Origin: Clostridia bacterium
GTDB lineage: Bacteria; Bacillota; Clostridia; Oscillospirales; CAG-272
Assembly (NCBI GenBank): GCA_017482055.1
Contig: JAFUOH010000011.1
Coordinates: forward strand, 26,133 to 90,132
Reading direction: 5' to 3'
DNA length: 64,000 nt
Both the position numbers and the translations under genes were made by a program. The notes under the pieces are model-generated. The model ran no database searches. It was not told the DNA's origin and saw only the letters and a list, made by a program, of their open reading frames with translations. Shown in pieces: positions 18,496 through 27,517 of the stretch; the stretch's first letter is position 1, and every line of letters begins with the position of its first letter.

Positions 18496-19251
18496 ATGCC
18501 AACTGCAATCGTTACGGGAGCATCCCGCGGTATCGGACGCGGTATATCGCTGATGCTCGCCGAAAAGGGTTATAAAATAATCGCCGCCGCTACACGTGAG
18601 CCCGATGCGGTGGAAGAATACATATCCGAATTAAAAAACCGCTCACCCGAATCTTTTTATGTTTCCTGCGATATATCAAAACCCGAATGTCGCGCAAGGC
18701 TGCTTGATGAAGCGGAAAAGTCGGGCGGGTTCGATATTCTCATCAACAATGCGGGCGCAGCACCGCTCGTCAGAGAGGATCTTCTTGACATGAGCGAGGA
18801 AAGTCTTGACCGCCTGCTCTCCATTAATTTAAAAGGCACATTCCTGCTCTCACAGGCTGCGGCAAAGGCGCTTATCAAGCGTGAGAGTGATGCTCGCAAA
18901 ATGATAATCAATATCACATCCATATCCGCCGACACTGCAAGCATCAACCGCGGCGAATACTGCATCTCCAAGGCGGGGCTGTCCATGGTCACCAAGCTGT
19001 TTGCCGATCGTCTCGCACCTCACGGCATCAATGTTTACGAGCTGCGCCCGGGTATCATCGAAACCGATATGACTGCGATTGTCAAGGACAAATACACCGC
19101 TATGATCGAGGGCGGACTGCTTCCCATCAAGCGTATGGGCAAGCCCGAGGACATCGCCAAGGCGGTATATGCGCTCACCGAAGGCTATTTCACCTACACC
19201 ACGGGCAGTGTAATGAACATCGACGGCGGTTTTACGCTTTCAAGACTATGA
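18496..19251 (+). CDS. Short-chain dehydrogenase/reductase (FabG-like)
   Basis: This 251-residue Rossmann enzyme has the classical SDR set: GASRGIGRGIS (cofactor), NNAGAAP, a catalytic Ser in ITSISAD and YCISK with catalytic Tyr and Lys, then LRPGIIETDM. It lies between two other oxidoreductases with its stop overlapping the next start (ATGA), so it is more likely part of this catabolic operon than of fatty-acid synthesis. Start at an ATG after AAGGAG. Confidence 0.9.
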   Translation: MPTAIVTGASRGIGRGISLMLAEKGYKIIAAATREPDAVEEYISELKNRSPESFYVSCDISKPECRARLLDEAEKSGGFDILINNAGAAPLVREDLLDMSEESLDRLLSINLKGTFLLSQAAAKALIKRESDARKMIINITSISADTASINRGEYCISKAGLSMVTKLFADRLAPHGINVYELRPGIIETDMTAIVKDKYTAMIEGGLLPIKRMGKPEDIAKAVYALTEGYFTYTTGSVMNIDGGFTLSRL

Positions 19252-21236
19252 TCATCACAAAGAAAGAGCTTGCGCATGAGCTTCGCGAGTTGAAAATAAA
19301 CGAAAGATCGCTCAGAGTCCCCGTATACACCTTCGGTACCGCCGTTGTGGGAAGCGGTGCGGCCGGGCTTAACTGTGCCGATCTACTCTCTGTTTCCGGG
19401 CAAAGCGTGGCAGTCATAACCGAGGGCATCAGCATGGGCACCTCCCGCAACACGGGTTCCGACAAGCAGACCTACTATAAACTCACCCTCTCGGGTGATA
19501 CTCCCGATTCGGTGGGCGACATGGCAAAGTCGCTGTTTGACGGCGGCGCGATGCACGGTGATCTTGCACTGCGGGAAGCGGCGGGAAGCACGCGTGCGTT
19601 CATGCGTCTTGTGGAGCTGGGCGTTCCCTTTCCACGTAACGAATACGGAGAGTTCGCGGGCTATCAAACCGATCACGATACTCGTACACGCGCCACCTCC
19701 TGCGGGCCGCTTACCTCAAAATACATGACCGAAGCATTGGAGCGCGCAGTACGAGCTCATGATGTACCGATCTTCGACGGTCACCGCGTTGTGCGCATCC
19801 TCACAGAGAGCGGACGGGCGATAGGTGTTGCCTCACTCTGCACCGATGAGATCGACTGCTTTAATGAATACGGACTTACGCTGATCCTCGCCAATAACAT
19901 CGTATGGGCGACAGGCGGGCCTTCGGCAATATACGCCGCCACCGTGTATCCCGAGAGCCAAACCTGTGCTCACGGCATTGCGCTTGAAGCAGGTGCGGCG
20001 GCGGTGAATGTGACGGAAAGCCAATACGGGCTCGCCTCGGTGAAATTCCGCTGGAACCTGTCGGGAACCTATCAGCAGGTTCTGCCGCGCTATGTTTCCA
20101 CTCTCCCCGACGGCTCGGACGAACGGGAATTTCTCGATGAATATTTTGACGGCACCACCGAGACCCTCACCGCTATCTTCCGAAAAGGCTACCAATGGCC
20201 CTTTGATCCCGCAAAGCTCGGCGGAGGCGGCTCGTCTATGGTGGACATCGCCGTATTCTGTGAGAGGCAAAAGGGACGGCGCGTGTTTATGGACTTCCGC
20301 CGCAATCCGTCGCCGGCAGACAAAGACGGGACGCTTGATTTTTCGCTGACGTCCGATGAGGTACATACCTATCTTGAAAACTCCGGCGCACTGCTTGCGA
20401 CTCCCATAGAACGGCTTGCAAAAATGAATACCCCCGCAATCGAGCTTTATATGAGCCATGGAATCGACCTGTATTCCGAGCCACTGGAGATCGACATGTG
20501 CGCACAGCACAACAACGGCGGTTTTTCTGTGGACATGAACTACGAAAGCATGACTCTGCCGCATTTTTTTGTCATCGGTGAAGCGGCGGGCGTATTTGGC
20601 ATCCACCGTCCCGGCGGAAGTGCGCTTAACTCAACGCAGGTGGGCTCATGTGCCGCTGCGGAACGCATCTCGGAGTATGAAAGGGACAGGCAAGCTACTT
20701 TACTGCCTGACGATACGGCAACACAGCTTTCCGAGCTGATTTGTCTTTACAGTAAAGACAAAAACGGCATGACTCGCAGCGATATTCTGAAAAAACGCGC
20801 AGAATATGCCAAGCGAATGAGCGAATGCGGCGCATTCATCCGAAGTGAAACCGAAATCGGCAAGCTTATTTCGGAAATAAAATCAGAACTTGCTGATTTC
20901 GCGGCGTATACCGTCAGCGATACGGCACTTCTTATTGAACTGCTCATTAACCGCGATATTTTGATAACACAGCTTGTATACCTCTCTTCAATACTTGAAT
21001 ATATCCAAGACGGCGGAATGAGCCGCGGCTCCTATCTTATCCTGCGCAAAGGTGATGCGCTTCCGAACGCCAATTCATGTATTGCTATCGACACCGTCCA
21101 CCGCGGCAAGGTGTGCGAAGTATTGTACACAGACGGCGAGATAAACGCCGCGTGGAAGCCGGTGCGCCCCATTCCCACGCGCGATAACTGGTTTGAAAAT
21201 GTCTACAACTCCTACAGAAAGCGATTTTCCGAGTGA
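19248..21236 (+). CDS. FAD-dependent oxidoreductase (fumarate reductase/succinate dehydrogenase flavoprotein-like)
   Basis: This 662-residue protein has a dinucleotide-binding motif GTAVVGSGAAGLNCADLL near residue 30, the GMGTSRNTGSDKQ loop, the conserved WATGGPSAIYA, and the C-terminal FAD motif HRPGGSALNSTQVGSCAAA. No signal peptide is present, so it is cytoplasmic. The last ~150 residues are helical, as in the succinate dehydrogenase/AprA-type fold. It is translationally coupled to the SDR gene. The substrate is unknown; the neighbouring enzymes suggest a four-step route for one carbonyl or hydroxy compound. Confidence 0.85.
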   Translation: MIITKKELAHELRELKINERSLRVPVYTFGTAVVGSGAAGLNCADLLSVSGQSVAVITEGISMGTSRNTGSDKQTYYKLTLSGDTPDSVGDMAKSLFDGGAMHGDLALREAAGSTRAFMRLVELGVPFPRNEYGEFAGYQTDHDTRTRATSCGPLTSKYMTEALERAVRAHDVPIFDGHRVVRILTESGRAIGVASLCTDEIDCFNEYGLTLILANNIVWATGGPSAIYAATVYPESQTCAHGIALEAGAAAVNVTESQYGLASVKFRWNLSGTYQQVLPRYVSTLPDGSDEREFLDEYFDGTTETLTAIFRKGYQWPFDPAKLGGGGSSMVDIAVFCERQKGRRVFMDFRRNPSPADKDGTLDFSLTSDEVHTYLENSGALLATPIERLAKMNTPAIELYMSHGIDLYSEPLEIDMCAQHNNGGFSVDMNYESMTLPHFFVIGEAAGVFGIHRPGGSALNSTQVGSCAAAERISEYERDRQATLLPDDTATQLSELICLYSKDKNGMTRSDILKKRAEYAKRMSECGAFIRSETEIGKLISEIKSELADFAAYTVSDTALLIELLINRDILITQLVYLSSILEYIQDGGMSRGSYLILRKGDALPNANSCIAIDTVHRGKVCEVLYTDGEINAAWKPVRPIPTRDNWFENVYNSYRKRFSE

Positions 21237-21251
21237 GCGCTCACATTTATC

Positions 21252-21322
21252 TTGCACTATTTTGCACACATCTTGCATTATATTGCTCTCCTCTTGCTTT
21301 TTCGGAATTTTTGTATTATAAT
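21252..21322 (+). promoter_or_regulatory. nagB promoter with helically phased TTGC repeats
   Basis: The -35 TTGCTT (21294-21299) and -10 TATAAT (21317-21322) are 17 bp apart. Upstream, TTGC recurs at 21252, 21262, 21273, 21283 and 21294, at intervals of 10, 11, 10 and 11 bp, i.e. once per helical turn. The first three are TTGCA and the last is the -35 itself. This could be intrinsic curvature or a cooperative binding site. Confidence 0.65.
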
Positions 21323-21371
21323 GTAATTGTAAAATTGTGTTTTTATAATACGAAAGGATTGGTATAAACTT

Positions 21372-22094
21372 ATGAAGCTCTATGTTTGCAAGAATTATGA
21401 TGAAATGTCTGCAAAAGCCGCAGATGTAGTCGCAAGCGTTATCACGCTGAAGCCTGACTGTGTGCTCGGTCTGGCAACCGGCTCTACCCCTGTTGGAATG
21501 TACAAGTGTCTCGCCGAAATGAACAAGGCAGGCAAGCTGGATTTTGCGGGTGTCAAGACCTATAACCTTGACGAGTACTACCCCATCAAGGCGTCCGACC
21601 CTCAGAGCTACCGTTACTTCATGAACAAGAACCTGTTCAACAATATCAACATTGATATTGAAAACACCCACGTTTTAAACGGTGAGGCTCCCGACACCGA
21701 CGCAGAGTGCGCGGCATACGACAAGGCTATCGAAGCCGCAGGCGGCATCGACATTCAGGTACTCGGCATCGGCAACAACGGTCACATCGGCTTCAACGAG
21801 CCCGCAGACGAGCTTGTTGCCGCAACTCATGTACAGGGTCTGACCGAATCCACCATCGAAGCAAACTCCCGTTTCTTTAGCAGTGCGGACGAGGTTCCGA
21901 AGCACGCGCTGACCATGGGCATGGCTCCCATCATGAAGGCTAAGCGCATCATCATACTTATCAGCGGCAAGGGCAAGCACGCCGCGCTCAAGGAGATGCT
22001 CTCCGGCGGCATCACCACAAAGAATCCCGCAACCATCTTAAACCTTCACAGCGACGTTACCGTCGTCTGCGATGAGGACGCTTACAACGGCTGA
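21372..22094 (+). CDS. nagB: Glucosamine-6-phosphate deaminase
   Basis: This 240-residue isomerase/deaminase turns glucosamine 6-phosphate into fructose 6-phosphate and ammonia. Motifs are GLATGSTPVGMYK (phosphate loop), YNLDEYYPI, and GIGNNGHIGFNEPAD (catalytic). The ATG follows GAAAGGA. No nagA or PTS gene is adjacent, so it is a single-gene unit with its own promoter and terminator. Confidence 0.95.
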   Translation: MKLYVCKNYDEMSAKAADVVASVITLKPDCVLGLATGSTPVGMYKCLAEMNKAGKLDFAGVKTYNLDEYYPIKASDPQSYRYFMNKNLFNNINIDIENTHVLNGEAPDTDAECAAYDKAIEAAGGIDIQVLGIGNNGHIGFNEPADELVAATHVQGLTESTIEANSRFFSSADEVPKHALTMGMAPIMKAKRIIILISGKGKHAALKEMLSGGITTKNPATILNLHSDVTVVCDEDAYNG

Positions 22095-22110
22095 TATCGA
22101 TAAAACGTCA

Positions 22111-22144
22111 AACGCACCCTCGACACGAACGTCGAGGGCGCGTT
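22111..22144. terminator. Shared terminator between nagB and the XRE gene
   Basis: AACGCaCCCTCGAC (22111-22124) and GTCGAGGGcGCGTT (22131-22144) form a long stem followed by TTCTT. It lies 17 bases after nagB and immediately before the convergent regulator's stop, so it can serve both strands. Confidence 0.8.
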
Positions 22145-22146
22145 TC

Positions 22147-23295
22147 TTATTGCTTAAGTTTACCTGCAGGCTCCCATTTATCTGCATATACCTTCAATCT
22201 GTCTGTGACAGCAACGAACTCCGGCTTATCACGTACAAAATCATAAATCGATGCCTCCATATCGCGCAGGAGCTCCATTGCATCGTTTTCGCTGGAGCCT
22301 GTGGTGAATGACGTGTTGTGCGTATGATCACGGAACAACAAGGATGTGCAGGTATATGTATGGGTATTGTTTATAGCGGCTGCATACTTGACAAATCCAA
22401 TAGCGTGCTCGGCGGCTTTTTCGAGATGGGCAAGCGTCTTTGCCGCATTCGCGCCCTTTGCATAATACCGCGCCTGATTTTCGTGAGTTCGAGCAAGGTG
22501 GCAGTGGTAAAAGCCCATATCACCATCCTCATACATGAGCTCGAGAAAAGCGATTCGTTTATCGCGAAGCACGGCTCTGTCATCGTCCGTATAGTAAAAT
22601 TCGCCGTTGTCACGCTTTCTGCCGGATGCAACTATCTGATTTGATAGATGCTGAATAAGGTTATCAAGTAAATACTTGTCGCTCTCGTAGCCCTCGCTTC
22701 CGCTGTATATCCGGGTCGCAAGAAATTCTTTGGAAATAACCATCGTCGGCATTTTCCCCGCAAGCTCTGCGGCGCGCTCACGCTTGCCGATTTCCGGGTA
22801 TATAAAGCAAAGTATCTGTATCGCACTGTGCCGCTTTCCGTCATCGGTACACTTTTCAAGTATCAGCTCCGCAATACGAACAGCCTCGTCTCTGAAGCGC
22901 TCACGCTCCTCCTTACTATAGGAATTGTCTCGCGAGGAGTTGAAACTGTCATACATTAAAAAGAACATGATCTCAAAGCTGTCGGGGAACTCGCGCAGTC
23001 CCGCGCTGAGTATCTCATGCGCTCTTTTTCCGTAACCCCGACTGCTGTAGGAATGCGCCTCATCGGTTATCTCATCGATCCGCTTCTGCTTGGCTTCAAG
23101 GTCGATTCCGAGAAGCTCGTCTGAGGTTACATTAAGCAGACTGCACAGCGGCGGTATCAGCGACAGATCGGGAGCGGTTTTACCTGCCTCCCACTGTGAA
23201 ACGGCGGACACGGACACATTAAGATACTCCGCAAGGTCTTCCTGCGTCATATCCTTGGCGCGACGAAGTTTTTTGATCGTTGATCCGATGTTCAT
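22147..23295 (-). CDS. XRE-family regulator with helical-repeat C-terminus
   Basis: This is a 382-residue protein. An N-terminal helix-turn-helix (residues ~5-60: STIKKLRRAKDMTQEDLAEY, VSVSAVSQWEAGKTAPDL) is followed by about 310 residues of helices in a TPR-like pattern. It has the same build as the XRE gene inside the mobile element at 53.5 kb (same HTH grammar and a similar linker), so the two are paralogues or distant homologues. No signal peptide or catalytic motif is seen. It has its own promoter and is probably a cytoplasmic sensor-regulator. Confidence 0.85.
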   Translation of the reverse strand: MNIGSTIKKLRRAKDMTQEDLAEYLNVSVSAVSQWEAGKTAPDLSLIPPLCSLLNVTSDELLGIDLEAKQKRIDEITDEAHSYSSRGYGKRAHEILSAGLREFPDSFEIMFFLMYDSFNSSRDNSYSKEERERFRDEAVRIAELILEKCTDDGKRHSAIQILCFIYPEIGKRERAAELAGKMPTMVISKEFLATRIYSGSEGYESDKYLLDNLIQHLSNQIVASGRKRDNGEFYYTDDDRAVLRDKRIAFLELMYEDGDMGFYHCHLARTHENQARYYAKGANAAKTLAHLEKAAEHAIGFVKYAAAINNTHTYTCTSLLFRDHTHNTSFTTGSSENDAMELLRDMEASIYDFVRDKPEFVAVTDRLKVYADKWEPAGKLKQ

Positions 23296-23329
23296 TATAT
23301 GCCTCCCTCTGCTAAGTAGAAATATTCAC

Positions 23330-23377
23330 GAAGCGCTTCTTTAATTTTATTATACCAAATAAATGCGGCATTGGCAA
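23330..23377 (-). promoter_or_regulatory. Promoter and palindrome of the XRE gene
   Basis: On the minus strand TTGCCA (23372-23377) and TATAAT (23349-23354) are 17 bp apart. The perfect palindrome GAAGCGCTTC (23330-23339) lies just after the expected transcript start and could be an operator. Confidence 0.6.
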
Positions 23378-23451
23378 CGGAGAATTTCTTTATTTTGATT
23401 TAAGCTCGGCTTAATTTTTTACAAGCAGGCTGTGTGCTGTCATTAAAGATA

Positions 23452-23480
23452 AAAGAGCGAACCCAAAGGTTCGCCCTCTC
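23452..23480 (-). terminator. Stem-loop downstream of the 195-residue membrane protein gene
   Basis: GAGCGAACC-caaa-GGTTCGCCCTC makes a compact hairpin about 40 bases after the stop codon at 23520. On the minus strand it is followed by TCTTTTATC, a modest T-rich tail. Confidence 0.6.
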
Positions 23481-23519
23481 AAAATGACACCGTACTCACG
23501 CGTAAGTCTCTTGCACAGA

Positions 23520-24107
23520 TCAATGTGTGGTCTTAACGACCTCAACGTCTGAATTGTAATACTTTATCACCTTAAGCGTCTTTTCCGTCGCTTCAAAGAA
23601 TACCACACGTTTTGTGCCGTCCTTATCATTGAAGATAGCAAAATAGATGTCGGGATTTTCCATGGTGGAAACGCCGTATATACGAGCGGACTCGTCTACC
23701 GCATTCGCTTTTATTTTTGCCGAGCCTTTATACGGTGCGATCATTTCCATGGCACTTATACGTACACGGCACAGCTCGCGCATGCTTTTTGAACCGAACA
23801 CCTCCAGCAGCCTGAACTCACCGTCGAGTATGTAGTATTCGTATTCAATCGAGACATAGCGCCAGGTGAAGAAAGTAATTATCCAGGTAAACACAGGGAG
23901 AAGCGCTATAACCGGCAGAATATTCATGCTGACGAAAAACATGAAATATGACAACGCAAATGCAACATATCCGCATACCATCAGTATACGTGCTATCTTA
24001 TATTTTCCCTCGACCTTCTTTTTTACGCCATAGTTTACAAATGTACTCGCCGCATTGTCGCCCATGTCGGCAGAGCGCATATATTTTTCGATCTTGGCTT
24101 TAGTCAT
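23520..24107 (-). CDS. Membrane protein with two TM segments, function unknown
   Basis: This is a 195-residue protein. A cytoplasmic N-terminus of ~38 residues is followed by two close membrane helices (IARILMVCGYVAFALSYFMF; LPVIALLPVFTWIITFF) and a ~115-residue beta-rich cytoplasmic domain that looks PH-like (YEYYILDGEFRLLEVFG). I do not recognise a named family. The promoter is TTGCAA (24175-24180) with TATAAT (24152-24157), 17 bp apart. Confidence 0.7.
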   Translation of the reverse strand: MTKAKIEKYMRSADMGDNAASTFVNYGVKKKVEGKYKIARILMVCGYVAFALSYFMFFVSMNILPVIALLPVFTWIITFFTWRYVSIEYEYYILDGEFRLLEVFGSKSMRELCRVRISAMEMIAPYKGSAKIKANAVDESARIYGVSTMENPDIYFAIFNDKDGTKRVVFFEATEKTLKVIKYYNSDVEVVKTTH

Positions 24108-24206
24108 CTCGACTACCTCCCAAACAATAAAATCGGTATAACACGTAGTTTATTATACCATACGAGTTTCCAAATTGCAATAAAATTTTGTTTTTTTTCA
24201 AAGCTC

Positions 24207-24235
24207 TTTACAAAATACTCGCAGAGTGATATAAT
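24207..24235 (+). promoter_or_regulatory. Promoter of the HAD phosphatase gene
   Basis: TTTACA (24207-24212) and TATAAT (24230-24235) with a 17-bp spacer lie about 30 bases before the start codon. Confidence 0.7.
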
Positions 24236-24266
24236 TAGAGGTATAAAACCAAGCAAGGAGACTAAA

Positions 24267-24920
24267 ATGCCCTATAAACTCGCCATCTTCGACCTCGACG
24301 GTACTATTTTAAGCACTCTCGACGATCTTACCGATTCCACCAATCACGCCCTCGCCGTAAACGGCTTACCAATAAGAACCACAAACGAAATACGCAGCTT
24401 TGTGGGTAACGGCGCTCGACTGCTTATTGAGCGTGCAGTTCCCAAAGGATGTCCCATGGATGTCACAGACAAGGTATTCGACGAATTTCGGTCATACTAC
24501 GCCGCCCATTCCGACATCAAGACCTGCCCATACGACGGCATTCTCGATATGCTGCACGAGCTCCGCAAAAACGGATGCAGGACTGCCGTGCTGTCAAACA
24601 AGCCCGACTTTGCGGTGCAAACGCTGTGCAAACAGTATTTTGACGGTCTGCTCGACTTTGCGGCAGGAGAAAAAAACGGCATTCCACGAAAGCCCGCCCC
24701 CGATTCAGTCAACGCCATCTTATCAGAGCTTTCGGTTGATCGACAGGATACAGTATACATCGGTGACTCCGATGTGGACATCGACACCGCAAAAAATGCG
24801 GGCATGGACTGCATCAGCGTCGACTGGGGCTTCCGTGACAGGGATTTTCTCCTTGCCCATGGTGCAAAAAATATAGCTTCCACCGCAAAAGAGCTGGAAG
24901 CTAAGATTCTCGGAGCGTAA
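24267..24920 (+). CDS. HAD-superfamily hydrolase, phosphoglycolate phosphatase-like
   Basis: This 217-residue phosphatase shows HAD motif I (IFDLDGTIL, nucleophile Asp in DLDGT), a helical cap (residues ~18-85), motif II (AVLSNKP), motif III Lys in PRKPAP, and motif IV (YIGDSDVDIDTA). Its length and cap match Gph/PpaX-type enzymes. The substrate is not certain; phosphoglycolate or another small phosphate ester is likely. Start at ATG after AAGGAG. Confidence 0.88.
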   Translation: MPYKLAIFDLDGTILSTLDDLTDSTNHALAVNGLPIRTTNEIRSFVGNGARLLIERAVPKGCPMDVTDKVFDEFRSYYAAHSDIKTCPYDGILDMLHELRKNGCRTAVLSNKPDFAVQTLCKQYFDGLLDFAAGEKNGIPRKPAPDSVNAILSELSVDRQDTVYIGDSDVDIDTAKNAGMDCISVDWGFRDRDFLLAHGAKNIASTAKELEAKILGA

Positions 24921-24955
24921 GTGTCTCACATAGATTCAAAAAAGCACAATTGTTA

Positions 24956-24984
24956 TTGAAATCCCCATCGGCATTTGATATACT
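24956..24984 (+). promoter_or_regulatory. Promoter of the sialidase-like/AraC fusion gene
   Basis: TTGAAA (24956-24961) and TATACT (24979-24984), 17 bp apart, lie 22 bases before the ATG at 25007. Confidence 0.7.
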
Positions 24985-25006
24985 CTATACAAGGGAGTGT
25001 GATCAT

Positions 25007-26701
25007 ATGATAATCAAAAGCGAGCACTTTTCGCTTGTTACCGATGAGGAGATACTGCGTAACTACTATGCCGACAAGCGTCTGTGGCAGGGAATCCCGT
25101 CTATCGCCCTGTCAAGAGGCGGACGTATTTTCGTAACCTTCTATTCCGGCGGATGGTGTGAGGACATCGGAAATGTTTCCTTCATCATCGCATCTGACGA
25201 TGACGGTGCCACCTTCTCCGAGCCTATCGTTGCGGCAGTTCCCGACAGTGAGCACCGCACATACGATGCCTGCCTTTGGCTTGACCCCTTCGGCAGACTG
25301 TGGTATATCTTCAATCTGATGCCCGATCATGCAGCATGGGCATCTATCTGCGATGATCCTGACGCAGATGAGCTTGTATGGAGTGAACCGCGTATCATCG
25401 GCTTTGATTTAATGATAAACAAGCCTATCGTTCTTACCACAGGCGAATGGCTCTTCCCCTCAGCTGTATGGCGCCGCGGAATGATCGTTCGCGGCAATCC
25501 CAAGCTTGAAACCAAACAGCCCGAGCGCGGTGTTTTCGTTTTCAAGACAAGTGACAACGGTAAGACCTTCACAAAGCACAGTCACATTGTAATTCCTCAG
25601 GTCGATTTCGAGGAACCCATGATGCTGGAACAACAGGACGGAATGATCCGTATGCTTGTCCGCACTACCTACGGAATCGGCGAAACCTATTCCTATGACC
25701 GCGGTAAGACGTGGTGCCCATCATTCCGAAGTGAGATCAAGGGTCCCGCTTCCCGCTTCCATATCACGAGACTCTCCTCCGGCAGAGTAATGCTCATAAA
25801 CCATTGGGAATTCAAGAACAGAGATAATCTTACCGTATTCCTTTCCGAGGACGACGGTGTCACATGGAAGTATCGCCTTCTGCTCGACGAGCGCAACGAG
25901 GTATCCTACCCCGATGCACAGGAGCACAATGGCTTCATCTACATAGTCTACGACCGTGAGCGCGGCGACGTAAAGCGCACGCTTGACGAGGTTTATGGTG
26001 ACGCCCGTGAAATTCTCATGGCGAAGGTAACCGAAGAGGATATAATTGTCGGCAAGCCGGTAAATCCCCAAAGCCGGCTTAAAGTAATAGTCAACAAGCT
26101 CGGCGAGTATCACGGCGACGAGCCCAATCCCTTCTTTGAGATTGATCGCTGTGCCGACAATGCCGAGGCGGCGCGTATGCTTGCGGCAAACTTTGCTAAA
26201 GGGGACATTCCGATAAAGCTGTTTGATACCTTCCCTGTAAAGTGTGCCAATATACGCAAGGTTGATACCATTCGCCTTGATGAGCTTATCGAGGAATACG
26301 AGAAGACTGATGGTATCAGTATCGCGCTGATCGAACAAATGATTGCGATCATCCGCCTTTCGAACGGAGAAAATTCCGATTTCGCACCGATAATCAATCA
26401 TATCAAGGCGGTTGTCGAGGATGGACTCGCCGAAGATATCAGCGTTAATGAAATCTCACAGCGCGTCGGTATCAGCCGTTTTTACATGGCGCATCTTTTT
26501 AAAAAGCACACAGGCACCACTGTCTCCGATTACAAAAACGAGCTTAAGCTCACAAGAGCTAAGCGTCTGCTAATCTCAGGCGATACCAAGATCAGTGATA
26601 TCGCATTCACCTGCGGATTCGGAAGCTCCAGTTATTTCTCCAAGAAATTCCTCGAGTGCGAGGGACTTACTCCCGGAGAATACCGCAAGCTCCACAGATA
26701 A
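25007..26701 (+). CDS. Sialidase-like beta-propeller fused to an AraC-type DNA-binding domain
   Basis: This 564-residue protein lacks a signal peptide. Residues ~1-370 form a sialidase-like propeller with four Asp-boxes (SDDDGATF, TSDNGKTF, SYDRGKTW, SEDDGVTW). The usual FRIP arginine motif reads QGIP, so the first catalytic Arg is missing. A linker with helical segments follows. Residues ~460-564 are a complete AraC double helix-turn-helix (VNEISQRVGISRFYMAHLFK; KISDIAFTCGFGSSSYFSKK; final PGEYRK). The natural reading is a cytoplasmic regulator using an inactive propeller as sugar sensor. The start has AAGGGAG upstream. No frame break separates the parts. Confidence 0.88.
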   Translation: MIIKSEHFSLVTDEEILRNYYADKRLWQGIPSIALSRGGRIFVTFYSGGWCEDIGNVSFIIASDDDGATFSEPIVAAVPDSEHRTYDACLWLDPFGRLWYIFNLMPDHAAWASICDDPDADELVWSEPRIIGFDLMINKPIVLTTGEWLFPSAVWRRGMIVRGNPKLETKQPERGVFVFKTSDNGKTFTKHSHIVIPQVDFEEPMMLEQQDGMIRMLVRTTYGIGETYSYDRGKTWCPSFRSEIKGPASRFHITRLSSGRVMLINHWEFKNRDNLTVFLSEDDGVTWKYRLLLDERNEVSYPDAQEHNGFIYIVYDRERGDVKRTLDEVYGDAREILMAKVTEEDIIVGKPVNPQSRLKVIVNKLGEYHGDEPNPFFEIDRCADNAEAARMLAANFAKGDIPIKLFDTFPVKCANIRKVDTIRLDELIEEYEKTDGISIALIEQMIAIIRLSNGENSDFAPIINHIKAVVEDGLAEDISVNEISQRVGISRFYMAHLFKKHTGTTVSDYKNELKLTRAKRLLISGDTKISDIAFTCGFGSSSYFSKKFLECEGLTPGEYRKLHR

Positions 26702-26727
26702 ATTCCCCTCAAAACACAGAATAATCC

Positions 26728-26762
26728 AAAAAGCATTCGCGGCTTAACCACGAATGCTTTTT
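26728..26762. terminator. Bidirectional terminator
   Basis: AAAAAGCATTCG (26728-26739) and CGAATGCTTTTT (26751-26762) form a perfect stem with A-tract and T-tract, between the convergent AraC fusion and DUF975 genes. Confidence 0.88.
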
Positions 26763-26767
26763 CTGTA

Positions 26768-27391
26768 TTAACCGTTTACTCTGAGATCTTCCTCCGTAAT
26801 TCTGCCGTTTGCCAGTGCATCGTTAAGAAATTCCTCATAACAGCCTACCTCTGTGAGATACATATACGGTGTAGTATGAAGAATAAGCGTGAGTCCGAGA
26901 GTGATAACTCCGAGAAGTGTCCATCCGATAAAGCTGAGCCCCACAACGAACATCTTCCCTTTGTTGCCGTTCATAATGCGGCGGGACAGCGTGATCGCAT
27001 CCTGAGCGGGAACATTCGGGTATTTCGCAAGTATGTACGGAGTCATGCAATAGGAATACGCCTTGACGATGCCGGGGATGATGAAGAGCAATGACCACAG
27101 GAAAATGTATACATTCATAAGAAGCATACCGGCGAGCTTTCTGCCGTAGTTTTCCTGAAATCCGCAGTTAAACATCGTTCCGAGCTCGGGCACCTCACCA
27201 TTCATAAGAAGAGCATAGGTCATATATAAGCCGACCGCCAGCGGCATCAAAAGTATCGTTGCCACACCCGGCAAAAATGAGCTTGCCGCACCCACGATAA
27301 CCGAATACAGGAATGCGGGCAGGATGCATTTACCCCAATTAGCACCAAGTACGGCTTTGGCTTCTTTTTTAATTTCCGAACGAGTTTTCAT
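26768..27391 (-). CDS. DUF975 family membrane protein
   Basis: This 207-residue protein with four to five membrane segments begins KTRSEIKKEAKAVLGANWGK, the characteristic DUF975 opening, and contains GIVKAYSYCMTPYILAKYPN and SRRIMNGNKGKMFVV, also family hallmarks. The start is the ATG at 27391 with GGAGG upstream; the open frame reaches further back without a ribosome site. The function is unknown. Confidence 0.87.
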   Translation of the reverse strand: MKTRSEIKKEAKAVLGANWGKCILPAFLYSVIVGAASSFLPGVATILLMPLAVGLYMTYALLMNGEVPELGTMFNCGFQENYGRKLAGMLLMNVYIFLWSLLFIIPGIVKAYSYCMTPYILAKYPNVPAQDAITLSRRIMNGNKGKMFVVGLSFIGWTLLGVITLGLTLILHTTPYMYLTEVGCYEEFLNDALANGRITEEDLRVNG

Positions 27392-27480
27392 ATTATACCT
27401 CCGATGATATTTGTTATAATCAGTATACACTAAAACCGCTAATCTGTCAATAATGTTTGTCGAATTTTATAAAATGGAAA

Positions 27481-27509
27481 ACGTACCGCATTTTAAACGT
27501 GCGGTACGT
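27481..27509 (-). terminator. Terminator of the gatCAB operon
   Basis: ACGTACCGCA (27481-27490) pairs with TGCGGTACGT (27500-27509). On the minus strand the stem is followed by TTTTCCATTTT, nine bases after the gatB stop. Confidence 0.75.
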
Positions 27510-27517
27510 TCCTCATA

